Assembly: GCA_964355045.1 (NCBI GenBank)
Contig: CAYHCM010000059.1
Span: 1-20,495, forward strand
DNA: 20,495 bases
Source: JABWCE01 sp964355045
Lineage (GTDB): Bacteria > Bacteroidota > Bacteroidia > NS11-12g > UBA9320
Direction: 5' to 3'
Positions 1 through 6,799 of this stretch are shown in pieces. The position numbers were made by a program, and so were the translations under genes. Numbering within the stretch: position 1 is the first letter of the stretch; the number at the start of each line of letters is the position of its first letter. The notes beneath the pieces are model-generated. The model saw only the letters and a program-made list of their open reading frames with translations, searched no databases and had not been told where the DNA came from.

Positions 1-119
1 TTTAGGTTGATGTAAACGGGGAGTTTGAAATTTGAAATTTGGAATTTTGCCTTAGGCGGATTAAATTTTAAAAAAAAATCCTTCACGCTTTTTTCTTTCT
101 TTGCACCTAAAATAATTCC
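1..119. other. Upstream region of the MBOAT gene, low complexity
   Basis: No gene is visible. Positions 22-48 are a run of near-repeats of TTTGAAAT, a kind of low-complexity sequence also seen at 18219-18280. Positions 49-61 read GCCTTAGGCGGAT, a motif seen again with one difference at 2638-2650. A weak -7-like box sits at 96-103. The left edge of the window cuts the region. Confidence 0.5.
96..103 (+). promoter_or_regulatory. Possible -7 promoter box for the MBOAT gene
   Basis: TTTCTTTG matches the Bacteroidota -7 consensus TAnnTTTG except at the second base, and ends 16 nt before the TTG start codon. I see no clear -33 TTTG box at the right distance, so this is weak support. Confidence 0.3.
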
Positions 120-1541
120 TTGCTATTTAATTCCATTCCCTTTTTTATTTTTTTACCGCTGGTAGTTTTAATTTACTACCTCCTGCCCTTTCGGGTCCGA
201 TGGATATTTCTGTTGGCAGCCGGATATGTGTTCTATGGATTTTTGCATCCGCAGTTTCTTATTTTACTTTTACTTTCTACCTGCGTTGATTTTTATTTTG
301 CCCTTAAAATTTCACAGTCTGAAACATTAACGTATAAAAAAATTTATCTGGCCACAAGCTTATGCTTCAATATTGGTTTATTGTTTATTTTTAAATACCT
401 GTCGCTGTTTTTGAATGAACCCGATCCTGCAATTTTTAATATTGCCAGGGCTGCCGAACCATTTAAAGGTGTACTAAAAGAAGCCATTTATTATTCAATA
501 CCCGTGGGTATATCGTTTTATACCTTTCAATCGTTAAGCTATACCTTTGATGTGTATTACGGCAGGCAAAAAGCCCAAACCAGTTTGACCCGATATGCCG
601 CCTTTGTGGCTTATTTTCCTCCTTTAGTTGCAGGTCCTATCGAGCGATTCCATCATTTATCCACCCAAATATTTACTAACCATAAACCGCTTTATAAAAA
701 TTTTGCCAATGGTTTTCGGCTCATGCTTTTGGGTTTTTTTTTAAAAATGTGCATTGCCGATAATGCCGGAAACTACGCCGATTTAATTTTTAATAAACCC
801 CATGATTATTCCGGAGCCTCAGTTTTATTGGGCATGGTAATGTTCGGTATTCAGATTTATGCCGATTTTTCGGGCTATTCACTTATTGCTATGGGAGCTT
901 CTATTTGGCTGGGAATTCAGTTGGTTGATAATTTCAGAACGCCTTATCTTTCATGTTCGGTATCGCAATTTTGGAAACGCTGGCATATTTCGCTTACCAG
1001 TTGGTTTAAGGATTATCTTTATATTCCGCTGGGCGGTAATAAAGTTGGAGTGCCGCGATGGGTTTTAAATATTTTAATCGTTTTTTTGGTCAGTGGATTT
1101 TGGCACGGGGCCAATTATACGTTTATAATTTGGGGTGCTATCCATGGCATTACCTATCTATTGGAACATTTTACAAAACCATTTATAAATATTTCAGAAT
1201 CAAAACTTAAAATCATACGTTTTTTAGGAGGTATCAAAACGTTTGTTTTGGTTACCATTGCCTGGGTGTTTTTCAGAGCCGATAATTTTGAACATGCCCA
1301 ACAGGTTTTTAAAGCATCTTATAAACCTTTAGGCTCTAAAACTTTAGAGATAAGTTTATGGGTTTGGATGGTAATTGCCTTATTTATAATTATTGATATA
1401 ACCCTTTATAATAAACGGATTGATACTTTTTTAGAAGCAAAAAACGTGTGGATTCGCTGGTCGGTTTATGCTATTTTGATTGGATGTATTTTAATGTTTT
1501 CAGGAACTGTGAAACATCCGTTTGTTTATTTTCAATTCTGA
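120..1541 (+). CDS. MBOAT family O-acyltransferase (AlgI/DltB-like)
   Basis: This 473-residue polytopic membrane protein belongs to the membrane-bound O-acyltransferase family, which moves acyl (usually acetyl) groups across the membrane onto extracellular polymers. Visible marks are the opening MLFNS followed by hydrophobic helices, PPLVAGPIER at 167-176, YADFSGY at 247-253, FWKRWHISL at 284-292 with the PLGGN turn near 303, and SGFWHG with His329 followed by His342 in the IIWGAIHG stretch. His329 and His342 are the expected active-site region of the AlgI group. The start is TTG at 120: the family's typical N-terminus begins exactly there, and there is no methionine codon in frame until residue 202. 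The length fits the family. The next gene, 38 bp downstream on the same strand, looks like its SGNH-type partner. The polymer that is acylated cannot be told from the sequence. Confidence 0.93.
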   Translation: MLFNSIPFFIFLPLVVLIYYLLPFRVRWIFLLAAGYVFYGFLHPQFLILLLLSTCVDFYFALKISQSETLTYKKIYLATSLCFNIGLLFIFKYLSLFLNEPDPAIFNIARAAEPFKGVLKEAIYYSIPVGISFYTFQSLSYTFDVYYGRQKAQTSLTRYAAFVAYFPPLVAGPIERFHHLSTQIFTNHKPLYKNFANGFRLMLLGFFLKMCIADNAGNYADLIFNKPHDYSGASVLLGMVMFGIQIYADFSGYSLIAMGASIWLGIQLVDNFRTPYLSCSVSQFWKRWHISLTSWFKDYLYIPLGGNKVGVPRWVLNILIVFLVSGFWHGANYTFIIWGAIHGITYLLEHFTKPFINISESKLKIIRFLGGIKTFVLVTIAWVFFRADNFEHAQQVFKASYKPLGSKTLEISLWVWMVIALFIIIDITLYNKRIDTFLEAKNVWIRWSVYAILIGCILMFSGTVKHPFVYFQF

Positions 1542-1579
1542 CTTTGCCACTAAAACACGAAAACACTAAATAACACTAA
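1542..1579 (+). repeat. CACTAAA triple repeat between the two acylation genes
   Basis: The short spacer holds CACTAAA at 1548-1554, 1564-1570 and 1574-1580. The last copy runs into the ATG of the next gene. Spacers of this composition (CACTAA with ACAC) recur between Bacteroidota genes, so this is probably a dispersed intergenic repeat. No terminator is visible, and the flanking genes are probably co-transcribed. Confidence 0.4.
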
Positions 1580-2596
1580 ATGAATATTATAAAAACAGCA
1601 CTTAGAATAATTGTCCTTCTATTTATAGCAGGGATTTTCAATGCTGTTTATACCCGTTATATCTGGCCTCAGGAATTAGCAAAAGAAGGACCTGAACTTA
1701 ATAAATTATTACGTATAAGCGATTCGTGCGATGTGATTTATTTTGGCGAATCGAGTAATATTAGTTACGATCCTGTTAATGATTCTGCGAAAAGCCAAAG
1801 AAAAAGTATTAGCAGTTTAATAGCTGAACTTACTCCTCACAAAGTGATTGGGGACATTACCCATCAGGCCTTTCATGCCGGAATTTATTTATCCTTGATT
1901 AAACGCATTAAGCCTAAGAGCAAAGTAAAAACCATTATTGTCACTCTTAATTTAAGAACACTGGGTCCGGCCTGTATTCATTCGGAACTGGAAACTGCAC
2001 TTCAAAAACAGGCCTTGTATTATGCCTGCGAACCGCCGGTTTTAATTCACATAAGAGCGGCCCTAAGCGATTATGATAATGTTTCATACCATGAGCGTGA
2101 ATATAGAATTTGGAAACATTGGATATACGATAGTCTAAAAGTTAAAGGAATCGCTTTTCCTTTTTACAATGTTAGAACCTGGTGCGAGGCTATTAAATTT
2201 CCTAATGCTAATGGAATTGATGATATGCCCAAACGCACCCTTGCTGATAATTATATTAAAGCCTACGCTTTTGTTGTAAATAAAAATAACCCGCGGGTAA
2301 AGGATTTGGATGAAATAGTGACCATTTGCAAAGCAAAAAATATAAAACTTATTTTCAATCTTTTGCCTGAAAACACAGGGTATGCCGATAGTCTCGCCGG
2401 AAAACCACTGTTGCAATTGATGCACTATAACCGGGATTATTTAATAAAGCGATTTAAAAACCCGAATGTAATTGTTGTAGATAATTTGGAAGCCGTAAAA
2501 GGCCGTGATTATACCGACCAAAACTGGACGACAGAACATTATAATTATACCGGGAGAAAAATTATTGCTGAAAATGTAGCGAAGGTTTTGAGGTAA
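1580..2596 (+). CDS. Probable SGNH-like partner of the MBOAT acyltransferase
   Basis: This 338-residue protein has one N-terminal hydrophobic segment (about 5-22), a signal anchor or uncleaved signal, and a soluble body expected outside the cytoplasm. After a beta-strand it has YFGES at 54-58, in the place of the SGNH block-I GDS motif, so Ser58 is the candidate nucleophile. Near the C-terminus, TTEHYNYTGRKIIA (317-330) resembles the block-V region with His320 as candidate catalytic histidine and Asp314 shortly before it. MBOAT proteins of the AlgI/DltB type usually work with such a protein (AlgJ, AlgX or DltD), and this gene lies directly behind one. The acyl-transfer role is therefore inferred from motifs and context. 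I do not recognise a named family, and Glu in place of Asp in the first motif lowers certainty about catalysis. Confidence 0.72.
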   Translation: MNIIKTALRIIVLLFIAGIFNAVYTRYIWPQELAKEGPELNKLLRISDSCDVIYFGESSNISYDPVNDSAKSQRKSISSLIAELTPHKVIGDITHQAFHAGIYLSLIKRIKPKSKVKTIIVTLNLRTLGPACIHSELETALQKQALYYACEPPVLIHIRAALSDYDNVSYHEREYRIWKHWIYDSLKVKGIAFPFYNVRTWCEAIKFPNANGIDDMPKRTLADNYIKAYAFVVNKNNPRVKDLDEIVTICKAKNIKLIFNLLPENTGYADSLAGKPLLQLMHYNRDYLIKRFKNPNVIVVDNLEAVKGRDYTDQNWTTEHYNYTGRKIIAENVAKVLR

Positions 2597-2614
2597 AATA
2601 TTTGATTCGATTTA

Positions 2615-2659
2615 AACTTTTCCGAAGTTTTTGGTCAGCCTAAGGCGGATGGAAAAGTT
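2615..2659. terminator. Inverted repeat between convergent genes, possible bidirectional terminator
   Basis: AACTTTTCC (2615-2623) pairs perfectly with GGAAAAGTT (2651-2659) around a 27-nt interior. The interior contains GCCTAAGGCGGAT (2638-2650), also seen at the window's left edge. It lies between the ends of two convergent genes, as a shared terminator would. The loop is long and no T-run follows on either strand, so it could instead be a dispersed repeat. Confidence 0.35.
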
Positions 2660-2673
2660 AAAAATACTGATAT

Positions 2674-2883
2674 TTATTTCGCCTCCACATATTCTAATAT
2701 ATCTGCCGGCTGGCAATCCAAGGCTTTGCAGAGCGCTTCGAGGGTGCTAAACCTTACAGCCTTTGCTTTGCCCGTTTTTAAAATGGAAAGGTTGGAAAGG
2801 GTAATATCCACTTTACCCGATAATTCGTTCAGGCTCATTTTCCGTTTGGCCATCATCACGTCAAGGTTTACTATTATTGGCAT
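2674..2883 (-). CDS. YozG-type Cro/CI helix-turn-helix regulator
   Basis: This 69-residue protein is a bare DNA-binding domain of the small XRE/YozG kind. The N-terminal strand (PIIVNLDVMMAKRKM) is followed by the helix-turn-helix at about 17-36 (SLNELSGKVDITLSNLSILK) and the typical C-terminal piece FSTLEALCKALDCQPADIL at 46-64. There is no sensor or dimerisation domain. The start codon lies 4 nt after the stop of the DUF2975 gene on the same strand, so the two are almost certainly one transcript. This DUF2975/YozG pairing is widespread, and the membrane protein is presumed to be functionally tied to the regulator. The inverted repeat at 3621-3652, over the promoter of the unit, is the obvious candidate binding site, which would make the pair autoregulated; that is inference. 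The targets beyond its own operon are unknown. Confidence 0.88.
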   Translation of the reverse strand: MPIIVNLDVMMAKRKMSLNELSGKVDITLSNLSILKTGKAKAVRFSTLEALCKALDCQPADILEYVEAK

Positions 2884-2887
2884 GGCT

Positions 2888-3577
2888 TTAAATCGTTAAA
2901 TCGTTTTCCTGTTTAAGCAACATTCCGTGTTTGAAGATTTCGGCCAATATTAAAATCAAAATGGCGGGTAGAACTCCGTATAACAAACTTTCGTAAATAA
3001 TATTAAAGGTATTTTGAGAACCAATGGTATGCCCCTGTATCTCTATATTTTGTTCAATTACCTTCGAAAACCAGTAGCTACGCAGTTTTTGTAAAACAGG
3101 AGCTATGGCAATAATAATAGCGATAATTCTCAAACGCCTGATTACACTTAGTTCAAAAACCTTATTGCGTTTTAGATTGGTAAATATTAGCATTAATTGA
3201 AATGTGATTACAAGCCAACACAGGTCATGGATAATTTGCAAAAGGATAACTAAAACCGCCTTGTCTTGAAAGGCCTTTTTAAAATCGCTGTAATAAAAAG
3301 CAACGATAGATGAATTATACACACGTAATTTAACCGATTTACCTATACTGTCGGATTGAATAATCGTAGGCGGTTCGCATGAAAGTCCGGAAATTCGAAT
3401 ATGCCCATACGTTGTAAGTTGCCAAACCGAATCGTTCTTATTATTCCACCCGCCATAACCATATTTTAAATTTCGTGGAAATACATGATACCCAAAAGCA
3501 ATTAAATGAATTAAAAAGCCCAAAATAAAAATCCAAAACATGGCATTGATGAGAATAAGATACGGTCTGTTTTTCAT
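2888..3577 (-). CDS. DUF2975 family membrane protein
   Basis: This 229-residue protein has four predicted membrane helices, at about 7-30, 107-132, 150-166 and 198-214. A polar loop of roughly 75 residues follows the first helix. The end is the family hallmark: EIFKHGMLLKQENDLTI, the same layout as other DUF2975 members (a Glu-Ile-Phe helix, Gly, then ENDLT at the C-terminus). NKVFELSVIRRLR at 138-150 matches the usual segment before helix 3. The biochemical function of DUF2975 is not known. It is followed after 4 nt by a YozG-type regulator, its regular genomic companion. Its own promoter (-33 and -7 boxes at 3602-3632, minus strand) is embedded in a perfect inverted repeat. Length and topology are normal for the family. 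Confidence 0.88.
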   Translation of the reverse strand: MKNRPYLILINAMFWIFILGFLIHLIAFGYHVFPRNLKYGYGGWNNKNDSVWQLTTYGHIRISGLSCEPPTIIQSDSIGKSVKLRVYNSSIVAFYYSDFKKAFQDKAVLVILLQIIHDLCWLVITFQLMLIFTNLKRNKVFELSVIRRLRIIAIIIAIAPVLQKLRSYWFSKVIEQNIEIQGHTIGSQNTFNIIYESLLYGVLPAILILILAEIFKHGMLLKQENDLTI

Positions 3578-3601
3578 TTTTTTTTTATTTTAAAAGTGGG
3601 G

Positions 3602-3632
3602 CAAACATAATCTTTATTTTTTGATAAACAAA
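3602..3632 (-). promoter_or_regulatory. Bacteroidota-type promoter (-33 and -7) of the DUF2975-HTH unit
   Basis: On the minus strand, TTTG (3629-3632) is followed after 19 bp by TATGTTTG (3602-3609), a full match to TAnnTTTG. Both boxes and the spacing agree with the Bacteroidota primary sigma factor consensus. The ATG is 24 nt further downstream. This is the best two-box promoter in the window. Confidence 0.65.
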
Positions 3633-3652
3633 TTATATTTATTGTTTATCAA
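3621..3652. promoter_or_regulatory. Perfect 11-bp inverted repeat, candidate operator of the YozG-type regulator
   Basis: TTGATAAACAA (3621-3631) and TTGTTTATCAA (3642-3652) are exact reverse complements with a 10-bp spacer. The half-site centres are 21 bp apart, two helical turns, as expected for a dimer of dimers or cooperative dimers on one DNA face. The left half-site contains most of the -33 box of the DUF2975-HTH promoter, so occupancy would block polymerase. The assignment to the HTH protein at 2674-2883 is inference. Confidence 0.55.
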
Positions 3653-3680
3653 TATATTTTTATTATTTATACGTTATTTT

Positions 3681-3735
3681 AAGGAAGGCTTCGCTTTGAG
3701 CGAAGCCTTCCTTTTCTGAAAGCGAAGCCTTCCTT
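3681..3735. repeat. REP-like palindrome with an extra copy of one arm
   Basis: AAGGAAGGCTTCGCT (3681-3695) and AGCGAAGCCTTCCTT (3699-3713) form a perfect 15-bp stem with a 3-nt loop. The same right arm recurs exactly at 3721-3735, 22 bp further on. The left arm can therefore pair with either copy. It is much more GC-rich than the surrounding intergenic DNA and lies between two divergent promoters, outside both predicted transcripts. A REP/BIME-like dispersed element is the simplest reading. Confidence 0.6.
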
Positions 3736-3760
3736 CTCTCCCATTTTCTCAATAAAAAAC

Positions 3761-3768
3761 TAAATTTG
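3761..3768 (+). promoter_or_regulatory. -7 promoter box of murF-alr, close to the start codon
   Basis: TAAATTTG is an exact match to TAnnTTTG. It ends 5 nt before the ATG at 3774, so initiation a few bases downstream would give a leaderless or nearly leaderless mRNA. No TTTG is found 19-21 bp upstream, so the -33 contribution is weak. Confidence 0.55.
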
Positions 3769-3773
3769 CACAC

Positions 3774-6236
3774 ATGACCTACCGCATTTCAGCCATAGCC
3801 AACATTCTAAATGGAAATGCCAATTTATCAAATCCTGATTTTCAAATAAAACATTTAAGTATTGACAGCCGAAGGATTATTGAACCCGAAGCTACCTTGT
3901 TTTTTGCCATAGCCGGGCCGCGAAACGATGGGCATAATCACATTTCTGAACTGATTAATGAAGGTATAAAATGTTTTGTGGTCAATCATATTCCGGGTAA
4001 TATTTTTAGGGAAGGTATCAATTTTATTATAGTTGATGATACCATAAATGCCCTTCAAAAACTGTGTGCTCATCATCGTCAGCTATTTCAATATCCTGTA
4101 ATTGGTATTACCGGTAGCAATGGGAAAACCATTATTAAAGAATGGTTATATCAAATTCTTCACTCCAAACTTAGAATTGTAAGAAATCCAAAAAGCTATA
4201 ATTCGCAGGTAGGCGTTCCTTTGTCGGTTTGGCAAATGGATGATACATTTGACCTGGGAATTTTTGAAGCGGGAATTTCATTGCCGGGAGAAATGGAAAA
4301 GTTGGAAGAAATTTTAAAACCATCCATAGGGATTTTTACAAATTTGGGTGATGCCCATTCCGAAAATTTTGAATCATCCGATGAAAAGGGATTTCAAAAG
4401 CTAAAATTATTTAAAAATTGCAAAATTTTGATTTCCAAATTGGGTGATATAAATGTGGATGATTTAATAGCCAATTGGATATCACAAAAAAGTTGGCGGC
4501 AAGTGATTACATGGAGTGACACAAATACACAGGCTGATTTATTTATAAAAAAAATTGATAAAAATATTTCCGCCACTTATAAAGGCAAAAGTTTCAAATA
4601 TTCCATTCCATTTGATGATATGGCATCTTTTGAAAATGCAGCTTTTTGCTTGCTAACAGCTTTGCATCTTGGGTTTGAACCGGATTTTATTAGTCAAAAA
4701 TTGATGGAACTGCAACCTGTAGAAATGCGATTGCAAAAAATGGAGGGAATTAACAATACTATTTTAATAAATGATACCTATAATTCAGATATAAACTCGC
4801 TTGAAATATCGGTTGACCTTATTACCCGACAGGATAATTCCAGAACCAGAACGGTGATTTTAACGGATATTTTACAAACAGAAAAAACCTCTACAGAGCT
4901 ATATTCTACAGTCAATTCCATTTTAAAAGCCAAAGAAATAAACCGGTTTATTGGGATTGGTCCGGAGTTGGAAGCCAATGCCCGATTAATAGAAATACCC
5001 AACAAAACCTTTTATCATTCCACCGAAAATTTCCTTTCAAAGTTTGATTTAAAAACATTTAAAAATGAAACTGTTTTATTGAAAGGTGCCCGAAATTTCA
5101 ATCTGGAGCAAATTGTAAAACTACTGGAAAAACAAACCCATCAAACAGTTTTTGAAATAAACCTTTCGGCCATTGAAGCCAATTTTAGATATTTCAAATC
5201 GTTGGTTCCCAAACAAACTAAAATTATGGGAATGGTAAAAGCTTATTCCTACGGTTCCGGAAGTTTTGAAGTAGCCAAACTATTGCAGGATGCAGGAGTT
5301 GACTACTTAGCCGTAGCCTATACCGATGAGGGTGTAGCCTTGCGCCAAAAAGGAATTACCAAACCCATCATGGTAATGAACCCCGATGACAAGGCGTTTG
5401 ATACCATGCTTGAATATAATTTGGAACCCGAAATTTACAGTTTCGGCTTATTATATTCGTTTATAAAAGTTTGTGAAAATTTAGGAAAATCGGGAGTCGG
5501 TATTCACATAGAGTTTGATACCGGAATGCATCGTTTGGGTTTTTCGTCCCACGATGTTGAGCAATTGAAGACCGTACTTTTAAACTATCCGTTTATTGAA
5601 GTAAAAAGTATTTTCAGCCATTTGGCAGGAAGCGACGAAAGCAGGTTAAAAGAATTTACATTAAATCAAATTTCGTTATTTAAAAATATTGGTGACAAAT
5701 TAATAGCGGTTTTACCAAACAAACCGCTTTTACATATTTTAAATAGTGCTGGGGTTTTGCATTTTCCACAGGGGATTTTTGATATGATTCGATTGGGAAT
5801 AGGGCTTCATGGTATTGACCCTTCCGACTATAACAGAACTGCTTTAACTGAGGCGGGAAGTTTGAAATCCTATATTTCACAAATCAAAAAAATAAAAGCC
5901 GGCGAAGGCATAAGCTATGGACTTCATTCTATCAGTGATAAGGAAAGAGAAATTGCCATTGTTGCCATTGGATATGCCGACGGACTAAACAGAAAACTGA
6001 GCAATGGCAATTGGCAGGTTCTCATAAATAATAAAAAAGCGTCAACGGTTGGTAATATTTGCATGGATATGTTTATGGCTGATGTATCAGAAATTAATTG
6101 TAAAGAAGGTGATGAGGTATTGATTTTTGGTAAAGGAATATCTATTGAAACCATGGCTGAAAAAATAGGAACCATTCCTTATGAGGTGCTTACGTCTATT
6201 TCTCCTCGCGTAAAACGAGTGTATTGGTACGAGTAA
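3774..6236 (+). CDS. murF-alr: Bifunctional UDP-MurNAc-tripeptide:D-Ala-D-Ala ligase / alanine racemase
   Basis: This 820-residue fusion joins two cytoplasmic steps of peptidoglycan precursor synthesis: making D-alanine, and adding the D-Ala-D-Ala dipeptide to UDP-MurNAc-tripeptide. Residues 1-455 are MurF: an N-terminal substrate domain (DSRR at 31-34), the ATP loop GITGSNGKT at 111-119, central motifs including the FEAGIS stretch (164-169) and TNLGDAH (189-195), then NDTYNS at 333-338. Residues from about 458 are a fold-type III alanine racemase: PLP lysine Lys489 in MGMVKAYSYGSG, FDTGMHRLG at 581-589, NSAG at 657-660, RLGIGLHG at 673-680, catalytic tyrosine Tyr715 in GISYG, and the NICMDMFMAD stretch near the C-terminus. 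The racemase PLP motif has YSYG where the common form is NAYG. Both halves look intact. The fusion is characteristic of Bacteroidota. The start is supported by the MurF N-terminus and by the promoter box just upstream. Confidence 0.96.
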   Translation: MTYRISAIANILNGNANLSNPDFQIKHLSIDSRRIIEPEATLFFAIAGPRNDGHNHISELINEGIKCFVVNHIPGNIFREGINFIIVDDTINALQKLCAHHRQLFQYPVIGITGSNGKTIIKEWLYQILHSKLRIVRNPKSYNSQVGVPLSVWQMDDTFDLGIFEAGISLPGEMEKLEEILKPSIGIFTNLGDAHSENFESSDEKGFQKLKLFKNCKILISKLGDINVDDLIANWISQKSWRQVITWSDTNTQADLFIKKIDKNISATYKGKSFKYSIPFDDMASFENAAFCLLTALHLGFEPDFISQKLMELQPVEMRLQKMEGINNTILINDTYNSDINSLEISVDLITRQDNSRTRTVILTDILQTEKTSTELYSTVNSILKAKEINRFIGIGPELEANARLIEIPNKTFYHSTENFLSKFDLKTFKNETVLLKGARNFNLEQIVKLLEKQTHQTVFEINLSAIEANFRYFKSLVPKQTKIMGMVKAYSYGSGSFEVAKLLQDAGVDYLAVAYTDEGVALRQKGITKPIMVMNPDDKAFDTMLEYNLEPEIYSFGLLYSFIKVCENLGKSGVGIHIEFDTGMHRLGFSSHDVEQLKTVLLNYPFIEVKSIFSHLAGSDESRLKEFTLNQISLFKNIGDKLIAVLPNKPLLHILNSAGVLHFPQGIFDMIRLGIGLHGIDPSDYNRTALTEAGSLKSYISQIKKIKAGEGISYGLHSISDKEREIAIVAIGYADGLNRKLSNGNWQVLINNKKASTVGNICMDMFMADVSEINCKEGDEVLIFGKGISIETMAEKIGTIPYEVLTSISPRVKRVYWYE

Positions 6237-6364
6237 TCATGGAAAAACAGGGAGAGAAATAATTATTCTAAACTCCGCTTACTAATATAAAATTCGTAAA
6301 TTATTTTTTTTTACAATAACTTGTTGTAATTTAGTTTACTTTTTTTTAAAATATTAGTTTAAAT
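6237..6364. other. AT-rich spacer between murF-alr and the DUF3995 gene
   Basis: This is a 128-bp stretch with long T runs (6303-6312 and 6341-6348). A small inverted repeat, TTACAA (6311-6316) with TTGTAA (6324-6329), is present. I see no GC-rich terminator hairpin and no exact TAnnTTTG box, so it is open whether the DUF3995 gene has its own promoter. Confidence 0.4.
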
Positions 6365-6799
6365 ATGATAGATTTTTTATACCCAATCCTTTTTAATACA
6401 AGCGTCTTAATAGCCCTAACCTTCCTGCATTTTTTCTGGCTTATTGGTGGTAAAACCGGGTTAAAATATGCATTCCCCCATAATTCAAAACATAGAAATA
6501 AAATTTACAGACCCCGAACAATTGTACTTTTTTTTACCACACTAATTTTAGCAGTCATGACATGGTTTTGCCTGGCACTTACCGATTCTTTCAATAAGGT
6601 GTTTGATAATGAAACCATAAGATGGGGAAACAGAATTTCAGGAATAATTTTTTTGGCAAGGTCAGTTGGCAATTTTAGATACGTGGGACTTACCAAAACT
6701 TTTAAAAACACCGAATTTGCCCAGCTTGATACCTACGTTTATTGTCCTCTGTTTTTAATTATGGCCATTTGTGCTTTTATTTCGACACTGCACATTTAA
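6365..6799 (+). CDS. DUF3995 family membrane protein
   Basis: This 144-residue protein has four predicted membrane helices (about 7-27, 51-72, 88-101 and 124-142). It carries the DUF3995 pattern: a first helix with HFFWLIGGKTGL at 22-33, a proline-containing loop (AFPHN), and the strongly conserved third segment GIIFLARSVGNFRYVGL followed by NTEFAQLDTYVYCPL. The length is normal. The function of the family is unknown, and nothing in the neighbours suggests one: murF-alr is 128 bp upstream on the same strand, and the next gene is convergent. The stop codon overlaps the stop of the opposite-strand DUF5686 gene in the palindrome TTAA. Confidence 0.85.
   Translation: MIDFLYPILFNTSVLIALTFLHFFWLIGGKTGLKYAFPHNSKHRNKIYRPRTIVLFFTTLILAVMTWFCLALTDSFNKVFDNETIRWGNRISGIIFLARSVGNFRYVGLTKTFKNTEFAQLDTYVYCPLFLIMAICAFISTLHI

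Noticed and set aside
2135..2425. A 96-codon minus-strand frame inside the SGNH-like gene
   Set aside because: It lies wholly within a gene with clear coding character on the other strand and shows no recognisable domain.
3681..3713. Intrinsic terminator
   Set aside because: The hairpin lies upstream of both divergent genes and no transcript is expected to end there; its sequence and extra arm fit a repeat element better.
3681..3735. Start of a CRISPR array
   Set aside because: The three arms are inverted or only 22 bp apart, there are no unique spacers of 30 bp or more, and no cas genes are present.
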